Source: Candidatus Borreliella tachyglossi (GTDB lineage: Bacteria > Spirochaetota > Spirochaetia > Borreliales > Borreliaceae). From it: a DNA stretch of 64,000 nt. Where the stretch lies: positions 464,398 through 528,397 of the forward strand of contig NZ_CP025785.1 in assembly GCF_003076595.1 (NCBI RefSeq), written 5' to 3'. Positions 38,777-47,520 of this stretch are shown here, piece by piece. The position numbers were made by a program, and so were the translations under genes. The notes under the pieces were generated by a model, which searched no databases, had not been told where the DNA came from, and was given only the letters and a program-made list of their open reading frames with translations. Numbering within the stretch: position 1 is the first letter of the stretch; each line of letters begins with the position of its first letter.

Positions 38777-39545
38777 AATAGAATCAATAAAAGAAAGGCT
38801 TAGTCTTAGTACTTCTAGTGATATTGTTCTTAAGGCGGATAGTATTGTTAAGAAATATGGCGAGAAAGTGGCTGTTAATGGAATTACTATTGATGTTCAC
38901 CAAGGTGAGGTTGTAGGTCTTCTTGGGCCAAATGGTGCTGGGAAGACTACAACTTTTTATACTATTGTGGGTTTTATTAGATCTAATGGCGGGAGTGTCT
39001 TGATAAATAATTATGATGTTTCTGGTCTTAACATGTATGAGCGGGCACGGATAGGGATTGTGTATTTACCACAGGATGCATCTATTTTTAGGGAGCTTAC
39101 AGTTGAGGACAATATTTTAGTTGCTCTTGAGAGACGTGAGGATTTATCTCAAGCTGAGCGTAAAATGGAACTTGTCAATCTTCTTAAAGAATTTGAAATA
39201 AAGAGAATACAATATCAAAAGGCGTATACTCTCTCTGGTGGGGAGAGAAGGAGAACTGAAATAGCTAGGGCTTTGGCGGTTAATCCATATTTTTTATTAC
39301 TTGATGAACCTTTTGCAGGCATTGATCCTATAGCTATTGGTGATATAAAAAATATAATAAAAATTTTAAAGAGTAAGAATATTGGCGTTTTAATTACAGA
39401 TCATAATGTAAGAGATGCTTTTGATATAATAGATAGGGCTTATATTATCTATCAAGGACAGGTACTTGATGAGGGTAATGTTGATTATATTATTAATAGT
39501 GAAAGGGCTAAAAAGCTTTATCTTGGAGAAGAGTTTAGATTGTGA
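38754..39545 (+). CDS. lptB: LptB-like ABC transporter ATPase
   Basis: A 263-residue ATPase of the LptB type. Walker A GPNGAGKTTTFYTIVG, signature LSGGERRRTEIARAL, Walker B YFLLLDEPFAGIDPIA and H-loop ITDHNVRD are complete, so it should be active. The start is uncertain: ATG at 38754 (GGAGG three bases upstream) inside the lptA end, or one 14 codons earlier. It would power transport through an LptFG-type permease not in this window. Confidence 0.92.
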   Translation: MFLGKKNKIESIKERLSLSTSSDIVLKADSIVKKYGEKVAVNGITIDVHQGEVVGLLGPNGAGKTTTFYTIVGFIRSNGGSVLINNYDVSGLNMYERARIGIVYLPQDASIFRELTVEDNILVALERREDLSQAERKMELVNLLKEFEIKRIQYQKAYTLSGGERRRTEIARALAVNPYFLLLDEPFAGIDPIAIGDIKNIIKILKSKNIGVLITDHNVRDAFDIIDRAYIIYQGQVLDEGNVDYIINSERAKKLYLGEEFRL

Positions 39546-40231
39546 GAATAATAGAGAGGAAACTTTACTATGAGTTTGAATTAGACTCTAGCATTAAGTT
39601 AATCTATACTAAAAAACCTTTTGATTTAGATGTGAAAGACATTGATAATAATAATTTAAGTTTTATTCCTAAGGATAAGAAAATAAAATATTTAAAACAA
39701 TTACATACAAATATTGTTTATAAAGTTTCTGATGATTTTGTTAATTTTCAGGAAGGAGATGGGCTTGTTTCTTCTTCCTGTAATGTTGCTCTTCTTGCTT
39801 ACTATGCGGATTGTCTGCCAATATATTTTTTTGACAAATCAAAAAAATATATTGGCCTTGCTCACAGTGGGTATAAGGGTAGTTTTAAACTCATTATTTT
39901 AAAAATGTTGCTTATATTTGAAGAAATGGGATCAGATTTTGGGGATTTGAAAGTTTTCTTTGGACCTTACAATAGATCATGTTGTTATGAAGTATCTGCA
40001 GAGTTTTTGGCAGAAATAAATTCAAAATTTAGCAATAAGTTATTGGATATATCTTTTTATAAAAAGGATGATAAAATATACTTTGATAATGTTAATTTTA
40101 ATTTAGGTTTGATTTCTAATTTTAATTTAGATATTGAAGATTCAGGTTTGTGTACTTATTGTAGTCACAAGCTTTACTCTCATAGAAGACTTAAGGGTAA
40201 AAGAAGTTACGCATTAATTTGGAGAGTTTGA
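39542..40231 (+). CDS. pgeF: Polyphenol oxidase-like PgeF/YfiH family protein
   Basis: A 229-residue member of the DUF152 family, whose E. coli member is a peptidoglycan-editing factor that removes wrongly incorporated L-Ser. The zinc and active-site residues are present: LKQLHTN, ALLAYYADCLP, GLAHSGYKG (usually AHAGWRG), and a C-terminal CTYCSHKLYSHRR. The start is GTG at 39542, overlapping the lptB stop. Confidence 0.85.
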   Translation: MRIIERKLYYEFELDSSIKLIYTKKPFDLDVKDIDNNNLSFIPKDKKIKYLKQLHTNIVYKVSDDFVNFQEGDGLVSSSCNVALLAYYADCLPIYFFDKSKKYIGLAHSGYKGSFKLIILKMLLIFEEMGSDFGDLKVFFGPYNRSCCYEVSAEFLAEINSKFSNKLLDISFYKKDDKIYFDNVNFNLGLISNFNLDIEDSGLCTYCSHKLYSHRRLKGKRSYALIWRV

Positions 40232-40232
40232 T

Positions 40233-40979
40233 TTGAATGTTAAAGACTTATCATCCAAGTTGGATAAAATATTTAAGGTAAAGGATTATGAGGGTATTGA
40301 TAAGAGTCTTAATGGGCTCCAGGTAGGCGATTTAGGATTTGAGATTAAAAAGGTTGCCTTTGCCGTTGATGCTAGTATGATGACCTTGCAGGAAGCTAAG
40401 GAATATGATTTTTTGATAACTCATCATGGTATTTTTTGGTCGAAATCAGAGAGGATTGTTTCTGTAATCTATGAAAAAGTTAAATGTCTTATTGATAATA
40501 AGTTAGCTCTTTATTCTGCTCATTTACCAATGGATGCACATCCTGTTTATTCTCATAGCAAGGTATTGTCCGATTTTCTTGGTTTTAAGAGTCCCATTCC
40601 TTTTGCAAATTATAGAGGCGTTAATTTAGGTATTATTTCTATTGCCGATTGTAATTTTTCTGAAATTTTGAAAAAAATTGAGGCTCATAATAAACATATT
40701 CTTTATTACAAAAGATTTAAGGAGCCTGTTAGAAAGGTAGCAATTGTTAGTGGTTCTGGATATTCTTTTTTTGAAGAAGCCTTGGAACATGGCGTTGATT
40801 TATTTATAACAGGGGATACTTCTCATCAAATATATTCTTTAGCAGAGGAGTGTAGTGTAAACTTAATATTTGCTGGTCATTATTTTACTGAAACATTTGG
40901 TTTAATAAAATTAATGGAATATTTTAAGAACCAGAAAGAATTAGAGGTTAATTTTATTTTAAGAGATACTAATTTATAA
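40233..40979 (+). CDS. NIF3/YbgI family metal-binding protein
   Basis: A 248-residue NIF3-like protein, proposed GTP cyclohydrolase-like or metal-chaperone role. Metal ligands appear in FLITHHGIFW, YSAHLPMDAH and LIFAGHYFTE, with SLNGLQVG near the start. TTG at 40233 has GGAG upstream and follows pgeF by one base. Biochemical function is unsettled in the family. Confidence 0.85.
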   Translation: MNVKDLSSKLDKIFKVKDYEGIDKSLNGLQVGDLGFEIKKVAFAVDASMMTLQEAKEYDFLITHHGIFWSKSERIVSVIYEKVKCLIDNKLALYSAHLPMDAHPVYSHSKVLSDFLGFKSPIPFANYRGVNLGIISIADCNFSEILKKIEAHNKHILYYKRFKEPVRKVAIVSGSGYSFFEEALEHGVDLFITGDTSHQIYSLAEECSVNLIFAGHYFTETFGLIKLMEYFKNQKELEVNFILRDTNL

Positions 40980-40988
40980 GGATTTTGT

Positions 40989-41495
40989 ATGAATATTACT
41001 AGGATTGAGTTTGTTAAGAATTGTATATTTATTTCTGTTTTTGTATTTTTTGATCAACTATCCAAGTATTTCATTGTTCAACATGTTGAGATTGGCTCTG
41101 AATATTTATCTTTTTTTGGGGATTTTTTTAAAATAATACATGTTAGAAATACTGGGATTTTGTTCTCAATGGGCTCTAATATTGGATCTAGTTTGAAAAG
41201 TCTATTTTTTCTTATAATACCTATTATTATTTTAGTTTTTGTTTTTTATTTTTCTTTAAATGAAAAGAATAGAATGGCCAAGATTTCTCTTTTATTAATT
41301 TTATCTGGTGGTATTGGAAATATTATTGATAGACTGCTTAGGCCCTTAGGAGTTGTAGATTTCTTGGATGTAAAATTTTTTGGCATCTTTGGGCTCCAGA
41401 GATGGCCAACTTTTAACTTTGCAGACAGTTATGTTGTTGTAGGAATAACTTTATTTATAATTTATGATTTGTTTGCAAAAAACAAAAAGAATTGA
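40989..41495 (+). CDS. lspA: Lipoprotein signal peptidase
   Basis: A 168-residue inner-membrane aspartyl protease that cleaves prolipoprotein signals after lipid attachment. It has four hydrophobic helices, the motif FDQLSKYFI near the start, and the catalytic aspartates in GGIGNIIDRL and FNFADSYVV. Borrelia depends heavily on lipoproteins, several of which are encoded in this window. Confidence 0.95.
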   Translation: MNITRIEFVKNCIFISVFVFFDQLSKYFIVQHVEIGSEYLSFFGDFFKIIHVRNTGILFSMGSNIGSSLKSLFFLIIPIIILVFVFYFSLNEKNRMAKISLLLILSGGIGNIIDRLLRPLGVVDFLDVKFFGIFGLQRWPTFNFADSYVVVGITLFIIYDLFAKNKKN

Positions 41496-41499
41496 ACTT

Positions 41500-41727
41500 A
41501 TGAACATTTTATACTTTATTTTGTGTTCATTAACTAATTTATCTTTAATGTTTTTAATTTTTTTTCTTGAATTTTTTTGTATTGCTAAACTTAATATTAT
41601 TGTCTCTCCTTTTTTTCAGTTTATTTTAGTTTTGTTTATGATTATTATTTCAATTGTGATAAGTTATTTTTTATCTAATATTATTGCAAAAAGTATTATT
41701 TCTAAGTTTTTCAATCTAGATAAATAA
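41500..41727 (+). CDS. Small hydrophobic membrane protein
   Basis: A 75-residue protein consisting mainly of two predicted transmembrane helices (NLSLMFLIFFLEFFCIA and FFQFILVLFMIIISIVISYFL). It starts 4 bases after lspA and ends 12 bases before the next gene. No family recognised; a conserved small gene sits at this spot in B. burgdorferi as I recall. Confidence 0.6.
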   Translation: MNILYFILCSLTNLSLMFLIFFLEFFCIAKLNIIVSPFFQFILVLFMIIISIVISYFLSNIIAKSIISKFFNLDK

Positions 41728-41739
41728 AGAGAGGTTTTG

Positions 41740-42561
41740 GTGGCTTTGCGAGTTTTGGTTACTGGGGAGATTGTAGGCAAGCCCGGTATTATTGTAATAA
41801 AAAATTTTTTGTCTTCTTTTAAATCAAGAAAGAAAATTGATTTTGTAATATCTGGTAATAATTTTACTACGGGACTTAGAGGACTTTGTAAAAGACATGC
41901 ATTCTTACTAAAGAAATATGGCATTGATGTCTTAACCTTAGGAGAAAATGCATTTGCAAGATCTGGGCTGGGTGATGATCTTGATAAATATAATTTCATT
42001 TTAAAACCTCTCAATTGCCCTACCAAATTGAAAGGTTATTCTTATTTTATTTACAATGTTGGTGGTAACAGGCTTACTGTAATTAGGCTTGTTGGACAAA
42101 CAGGTATGACAAAATATAAATTTAATAGTCCTTTTTTTGCTTTTGATTATTTTTATGAAAAGATAAAGTTACATACTAATAATATAGTTGTGCTTTTTGA
42201 TTCAAGCACAACAGCTGAGGTTAATGCTATGTTTTTTTATTTGAAATCTAGAGTTAGTGCTTGTTTGGGTATTGGGAAGAGGATATTGACAGCAGATCTT
42301 AGAACCTTAGATGGTGCTGCGGTTATTACTGATCTTGGTAGAGTTGGTAGTTTGAATAGTGTTATTGGATATGTTCCTGAATTTGAGACAGATAAGTTTT
42401 TAAAAGGGTTTTTAAATAATCGATTTACTGAATCTTGGGAGGGGCTTGGCTTTAATGGTGCTATAGTTGAAATTGGAGATGATGGTAGGGCTGCATTAGT
42501 TGAGGTTGTAAGGGAGTATATCAATTTTAATGATAGTCTCCAGAATAGAAATAATATTTGA
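41740..42561 (+). CDS. YmdB-like protein with degenerate active site
   Basis: A 273-residue relative of the metallophosphoesterase YmdB, whose intact form begins at 63269. The fold landmarks remain: VLVTGEIVGKPG, YGIDVLTLGENAF, and DLGRVGSLNSVIGY, which nearly matches DLGMTGSLNSVIGF in YmdB. The metal ligands do not: GD becomes GE, NGEN becomes SGNN, GNH becomes GEN, DFHAE becomes FDSST, and GTHTH becomes GIGKR. It is therefore probably not a phosphodiesterase. GTG at 41740 follows AGAGAGG; nearby TTG codons at 41737 and 41746 are alternatives. Confidence 0.8.
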   Translation: MALRVLVTGEIVGKPGIIVIKNFLSSFKSRKKIDFVISGNNFTTGLRGLCKRHAFLLKKYGIDVLTLGENAFARSGLGDDLDKYNFILKPLNCPTKLKGYSYFIYNVGGNRLTVIRLVGQTGMTKYKFNSPFFAFDYFYEKIKLHTNNIVVLFDSSTTAEVNAMFFYLKSRVSACLGIGKRILTADLRTLDGAAVITDLGRVGSLNSVIGYVPEFETDKFLKGFLNNRFTESWEGLGFNGAIVEIGDDGRAALVEVVREYINFNDSLQNRNNI

Positions 42562-42624
42562 AATATTACTTTTAGGGTCGATAATATGTTTTATTTGTGT
42601 GAGCTTTTTTAGCTTGGAGGCAGA

Positions 42625-43905
42625 ATGTATAGCTATCTTGTAGAGGGTGGTTTTAAAATAGGTGGAAAAATAACAGCTAGTGGCAATAAGAATGCGGCTT
42701 TGCCTTGTATTACAGCAGCACTACTTACAGATGAAGAGGTTATTTTGGAAAATATTCCAAATATTAAGGATGTAGAAGTTGTCCTTAGTATTTTAAAGGA
42801 CATAGGCGCTGAAGTTGTAAGGGAAGATGGTATTGTTAAAATTAAGGTTTTAAATATTACTAAAACTGAGATGAATTCTTCCTTAACGGATTTAATTAGA
42901 GCTTCTATTTTGTTTGTGGGTCCTATTCTTGCTAGATGTGGCAAGATTGATCTTGCGCCTCCTGGTGGGGATGTCATTGGGAAAAGGCGCCTTGATACTC
43001 ATTTTTATGGACTTGGTAAGCTTGGTGCTAGATTAATAGATAGCAAACGGATTGTTTTAGAAGTGGATAAATTGATTGGAGCTACAATGTTTTTAGATGA
43101 AGCATCAGTTACTGCTACTGAAAGTATTGTTATGGCTGCTGTTCTTGCTTTTGGTGAGACCGTGATAATGAATGCTGCATGTGAACCGCATGTACAGGAT
43201 TTGTGTAATATGTTGAATTCTATGGGTGCTAATATTACGGGCATTGGTTCTAACATTATTAAAATAATAGGTGTTAGAAAATTGAGTGGGACTAGGTTTC
43301 AAATAGGGGCTGATTTTATGCAGGTAGGATCTCTGGTTAGCCTTTCTGCATTGACAGGGGGTGAACTTGAGGTTAACAGAGCTGATCCTCAACATTTTAC
43401 TTTAATAAGGCATGTATATGCAAAACTTGGCATTAATTTTGAGTGTGACGAAGAAAATATATACGTTAAGGGAAAGCAAGATTTAAAGGTAAGATTAGAT
43501 TTTGGAGGACATATTCCTAAGATTGATGACGGTCCGTGGCCAGCTTTTCCAACAGATCTTATGAGTATAATGATAGTAACTGCTACTCAAGTTAGCGGAA
43601 CTGTTCTTGTTTTTGAAAAAATGTTTGAATCGAGATTGTTTTTTGTAGATAAGCTTATAAAAATGGGTGCTCAGATTGTTCTTTGTGATCCCCATCGTGC
43701 GGTAATTACAGGAAAAACACTTCTTAAGGGAGATGTTTTATCTTCTCCTGACGTTAGGGCTGGTATGTCTTTACTTATTGCAGCTCTTTGTGCTCAGGGG
43801 GAAAGTAGAATTCAAAATGTTTATCAGATTGAGAGAGGATATGAGGAAGTTGTCGATAAATTAACTAGCTTGGGAGCAAAAATCAAGCGAGTGAGAGAAA
43901 AATAG
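42625..43905 (+). CDS. murA: UDP-N-acetylglucosamine 1-carboxyvinyltransferase (Asp116 form)
   Basis: A 426-residue enzyme that adds enolpyruvate from PEP to UDP-GlcNAc, the first committed step of peptidoglycan. It has GGKITASGNKNAALP at the N-terminus with the catalytic Lys, LDTHFYGL and RADPQHFTLIRH in the middle, and the PEP-binding arginine near DVRAGMSLL. The residue matching the catalytic Cys115 of E. coli is Asp116 (PGGDVIGKRRLD), a change known to block fosfomycin. Confidence 0.97.
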   Translation: MYSYLVEGGFKIGGKITASGNKNAALPCITAALLTDEEVILENIPNIKDVEVVLSILKDIGAEVVREDGIVKIKVLNITKTEMNSSLTDLIRASILFVGPILARCGKIDLAPPGGDVIGKRRLDTHFYGLGKLGARLIDSKRIVLEVDKLIGATMFLDEASVTATESIVMAAVLAFGETVIMNAACEPHVQDLCNMLNSMGANITGIGSNIIKIIGVRKLSGTRFQIGADFMQVGSLVSLSALTGGELEVNRADPQHFTLIRHVYAKLGINFECDEENIYVKGKQDLKVRLDFGGHIPKIDDGPWPAFPTDLMSIMIVTATQVSGTVLVFEKMFESRLFFVDKLIKMGAQIVLCDPHRAVITGKTLLKGDVLSSPDVRAGMSLLIAALCAQGESRIQNVYQIERGYEEVVDKLTSLGAKIKRVREK

Positions 43906-43926
43906 AAATTTTATTTTTCTATTTTT
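43898..43926 (+). terminator. AT-rich hairpin at the murA stop
   Basis: AAAAATAGAAA pairs with TTTCTATTTTT over 11 bases around a seven-base loop and includes the stop codon. T-rich sequence forms the 3' arm. Weak, being almost all A-T. Confidence 0.45.
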
Positions 43927-43943
43927 TAAAGGATAATATTCTT

Positions 43944-45087
43944 TTGGTATCAAAACAAGTCAAGTTAGGAGAATTAATTATTACTGAAAACATGTATAAA
44001 ATAATTTTTGTGATTGCCTTACCTTTGGTTATTACTAATATTATTCAGGTTCTCTATGAATTTATTGATATGTTTTATTTTGGAAATCTTGGTGCTATGG
44101 CTCTTGTTGCAAGGGCATATTGATTTATCTTATTATGTCTTTGGGTATGGGTATAGATGTGGGTAGTATATCTTAAGCTAGGAATTTTGGCGATGCTAAT
44201 TATAAGAAAATTTCTAAGTATTCAGGACAACTATTAACATTAAGTTTTATTATTTCTGTATTGGTTGCTGTGTTGGTATTTATTTTTGTTGGTTCTATTT
44301 TGGAGCATGTTGGAGCAACTGGAGAAATTAAAGATTATGTTAAACGGTATTTTTCTATATCTATTTATGGAATTCCTGTTATGTTTTTAAGCATGTCTAT
44401 TGTGTTTATAATTAATACAATAGGATCTATAGCTATTTCAATGGAATTGTTTTAATTGCAAATGTTTTTAACTTTATTCTTGGTTCAATTTTAATGTTTA
44501 CTTTTGATTTGGGTATTTCAGGAGTTGATTGGACTACTCTTTTTTCAAAGCTGATTACTGTTGTAAGTTATCCCATTGTGGCTTTTGGTTTTGATAAAGG
44601 TTTTAAAATTTATGTTAAAGATTTGATTCCTGATTTTAAGTATCTAATCCAGATGCTTAAAGTGGACATACTTGGGCTTTGGGTCGCAGGTTATGATATC
44701 TTTTCCTTTCCTGGGTTTTAATGTATTTATTGTGACAGTTGGGATTAACTTTTTTGGCTGAATATGTCATTTCCCATATTCTAGATGCATTTTTGTATTT
44801 CCCTGCGATGGCTTTCAGAGCTGCTCTATCTTCTATAATCGGACAAAATCTTGATGCAAACAAAGTAAAGAGAAGCTGGGATGGCTAATATAGTAATTAT
44901 TGTGACCTTCGTTAAATTGTGGCTTGTTGCAAGCCTAATATGTTAGTTCTTAGTTATTTTGATATAATTTTGAGTATATTTGGGTATTTGCTCTGATTCT
45001 ACATTATTTTGGATTCTTTGTTACTTTAGTTGTTGTTATTAGTGGTACTTGGAAGAAGAGAAGTTGTAATACTCTATTTTATTTGTA
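43944..45087 (+). pseudogene. Decayed MATE efflux gene, upstream copy
   Basis: A TTG start at 43944 with AAAGGA before it opens a frame that matches the intact MATE gene at 45168 residue by residue (NIIQVLYEFIDMFY against NIIQALYEVIDMFY) until a TGA at 44121. Homology then continues in changing frames: GIPVMFLSMSIVFIIN near 44370, FTFDLGISGVDWTTLFSKL near 44497, SSIIGQNLDANK near 44830, ANIVIIVTFVKLW near 44890. There are several stops and frameshifts and one internal deletion of about 60 codons. It arose by tandem duplication and no longer makes a full protein. Confidence 0.88.
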
Positions 45088-45167
45088 GTTTAAAATCAAA
45101 TAAGAAAATTTATTTTTTATAAAGCTTTACAGTTCAATAAATATAATGAATGAAGGGTAAGATTCGG

Positions 45168-46514
45168 ATGTTAAGTAGCAATACTAAAACTAGAAAGTTA
45201 ATATTAGAAGGAAATTTATATAAAGTTTTTTTGGTCATCAGTTTGCCTATCATGGTCAGCAATATTATTCAGGCTCTCTATGAGGTTATTGATATGTTTT
45301 ATGTTGGGAAGCTCGGTGCTATGGCTCTTGCTGCACTGTCTTTGACTGGGCCTATTAATTTTCTTATTATGGTTCTTGCCATGGGGATGGCTACAGGAAG
45401 TATTTCATTGATGTCTAAATGTATTGGAGAAGGGGCTTTTTCAAAGTTTTCAAGATATGCAGGGCAATTGGTGTTTTTAAATTTCATCTTATCTTTATTT
45501 GTTACAATTTTTATTTTGATATTTATAGATTTTATTTTAGATTTTTTGGTTGTAAGAGGCGAACTTAAAGAGCTTGCGAAGTCTTATCTTTATGTCACAA
45601 TATGTGCGATACCTGTAATGTTTTTGAGTATTTCTATTATATACATATTAAATTCTCAAGGAGAGACCATTATTTCGATGATGATAGTTTTAATTGCCAA
45701 TATTATTAACTTTATTCTTGATCCAATTTTAATGTTTACTTTTAATCTAGGTATTGCCGGTGCTGCTTGGGCTACTCTTTTTTCAAAGTTAACAACTGTT
45801 TTTTCTTATTTGTTTTTAACTTATAGGTTAAATCGTGGACTTAAGCTGGGTTTGAAAGATATTACTCCAGATATTACTATGATAAGAAATATTTTAAGTT
45901 TAGGGCTTCCATCAGCTTTTGGTCAGATGATGATTTCTATTTCTTTTTTAATTTTTAATTACTTTGTAATTAGAATAAGTCCAAAATTTTTAGCTGCTTA
46001 TGGTCTTACAAATAGCATTATTGCCTTTTTGCTTCTTCCTGGAATGAGCATTGGTACTGGAATTATTTCAATTGTTGGACAAAATCTCGGTGCAAAGAAT
46101 ATTGCTAGAGTGGGAGATGCTTTAAAGAAAGGATTTTTTGTTTCCTTGGTGGTATTGTTTACGGTTAATTCATTCATAATATTTTTTAGAGAAGTTATAA
46201 TAAGAGTTTTTACAGATGATTTAGAAGTTATAAATTATGCTAATAATTATTTATTATTGGCATCAATTGGGGCTGTTGGATATGGATTGCAACAGGGGTT
46301 TTTTGGAGGATTGATTGGAGCAGGACTTACAAACCTTGTCATGATTCTTGTTTGTATACGCCTTTGGATTATTCGTTTGCCGGCTGTAATTGTCTTTCAA
46401 TATTTTGGTATTATGGAGGATTCTTTGGGGTATGCCTTTATAATTTCAAATTATGTAACCTTTATTATTTTATTGTGTTTGACTTTTACGAAATATTGGG
46501 AAAAGCCACAGTAG
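45168..46514 (+). CDS. MATE-family multidrug/cation efflux protein
   Basis: A 448-residue transporter with about twelve membrane helices in two related halves: SNIIQALYEVIDMFYVGKLGAMALAAL at the start of the first and FGQMMISISFLIFNYF then IISIVGQNLGAKN in the second. It would expel organic cations in exchange for sodium or protons. I chose the ATG at 45168 because the start of the neighbouring decayed copy aligns with it; an ATG 18 bases upstream is also in frame. Confidence 0.9.
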   Translation: MLSSNTKTRKLILEGNLYKVFLVISLPIMVSNIIQALYEVIDMFYVGKLGAMALAALSLTGPINFLIMVLAMGMATGSISLMSKCIGEGAFSKFSRYAGQLVFLNFILSLFVTIFILIFIDFILDFLVVRGELKELAKSYLYVTICAIPVMFLSISIIYILNSQGETIISMMIVLIANIINFILDPILMFTFNLGIAGAAWATLFSKLTTVFSYLFLTYRLNRGLKLGLKDITPDITMIRNILSLGLPSAFGQMMISISFLIFNYFVIRISPKFLAAYGLTNSIIAFLLLPGMSIGTGIISIVGQNLGAKNIARVGDALKKGFFVSLVVLFTVNSFIIFFREVIIRVFTDDLEVINYANNYLLLASIGAVGYGLQQGFFGGLIGAGLTNLVMILVCIRLWIIRLPAVIVFQYFGIMEDSLGYAFIISNYVTFIILLCLTFTKYWEKPQ

Positions 46515-46581
46515 GTTTGAATATTGAATAATCTTGTATCGTTGGTAAATAGGAAGTTATATTAAATGAAGATTTGGTATG

Positions 46582-46971
46582 TCAATCCTGCTTTAAGAAT
46601 ATATTAAATATATTTTTTTGTTTTTTGTTAATCTTGACATTTAATTTAAATGTTTTTTCTTCTCCTGCTTTGAGACCTTCTTTGATGATATAGCCTGTTT
46701 TATTACCTTTTTTAAAAATTGCTAATGAGTTTTGCTTTATGTTAGTTTTTTTGTTGTTTTTAAGGGTAATTATTAAACTGTTTTTACTGTTGGTCTCAAA
46801 TTTTACTATTTCAATCTTTGCGGTATTTTTCTTTATGCTAATAATATGGGTGATCTCTCTGGCAACCTCTTTTGATTGTACGGAGTTATTCTTTACGCAT
46901 GATATAGTCATATATACAATAAATATTATAGTAATTTTTAATAACCTAGATTTCAAATCTTGTCGAGTCAT
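46582..46971 (-). CDS. Small putative lipoprotein
   Basis: A 129-residue Lys-rich protein. The N-terminal hydrophobic stretch IFIVYMTISC could be a relaxed Borrelia lipobox with Cys24. The mature part has two amphipathic beta-rich stretches (AKIEIVKFETNSKNSLIITL, KTFKLNVKINK), suggestive of a small Ig-like fold. It is convergent with the MATE gene. No family recognised. Confidence 0.6.
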   Translation of the reverse strand: MTRQDLKSRLLKITIIFIVYMTISCVKNNSVQSKEVAREITHIISIKKNTAKIEIVKFETNSKNSLIITLKNNKKTNIKQNSLAIFKKGNKTGYIIKEGLKAGEEKTFKLNVKINKKQKNIFNIFLKQD

Positions 46972-47520
46972 ATAATTGTTTTATTTTAACCTTTTTATTA
47001 ATAAGTTTTAAGATAATCGGATTAAATGCCAGATATATTATTATTTGCTTAAATTTAAAGCTTACAATATTAAGTTTCTATTTGCTTTTACATATGAAAA
47101 TGTAGGTAGAGCTTAAAGTTTAAGTTTGTGAAGAAAGCAATCCTTGGAGTTGGAATTAATAAATTTTACTCAATATGAATTGTAAAGTAGTATTAAGATT
47201 TTATTTTTCTATGAAAATGGTTTTTGACGAATTTTAATCTTGATGCATTGTATCTCTTTGTTTTAAAGAATTTTGTATTTGACATAAAAATATTAAAATT
47301 ATTGACTATATCTTAAATAATGTGTAAACTACTAGAGTTACTAAGGATTCTTTTAGAAAAACACGAAAATCGGGTCAATTTCTAAGGAAGTATGGTCTTT
47401 ATATATAGTAGTTTTATTTATTATGTAATTATTATATATTATTAAAAAGCAAGGTGGAATTCTTAAATAGGGTTTTAAGAAATAAGTAAAAATTTGGAGT
47501 AAAAATTTAGGAGGTGATTC
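46972..47520. other. Long AT-rich region upstream of tuf
   Basis: No gene in 549 bases. It must hold the promoter of the tuf-ribosomal operon. I see no leader peptide, convincing attenuator or known riboswitch pattern, and no recognisable remnant of a gene. Confidence 0.5.
47302..47330 (+). promoter_or_regulatory. Candidate promoter of the tuf-ribosomal operon
   Basis: TTGACT at 47302-47307 and TAAACT at 47325-47330 are separated by 17 bases. This would give a leader of about 185 bases before tuf. Confidence 0.35.

Noticed and set aside
44261-44721. Two small membrane proteins between murA and the MATE gene
   Set aside because: Both match internal segments of the MATE protein in order and are fragments of the pseudogene.
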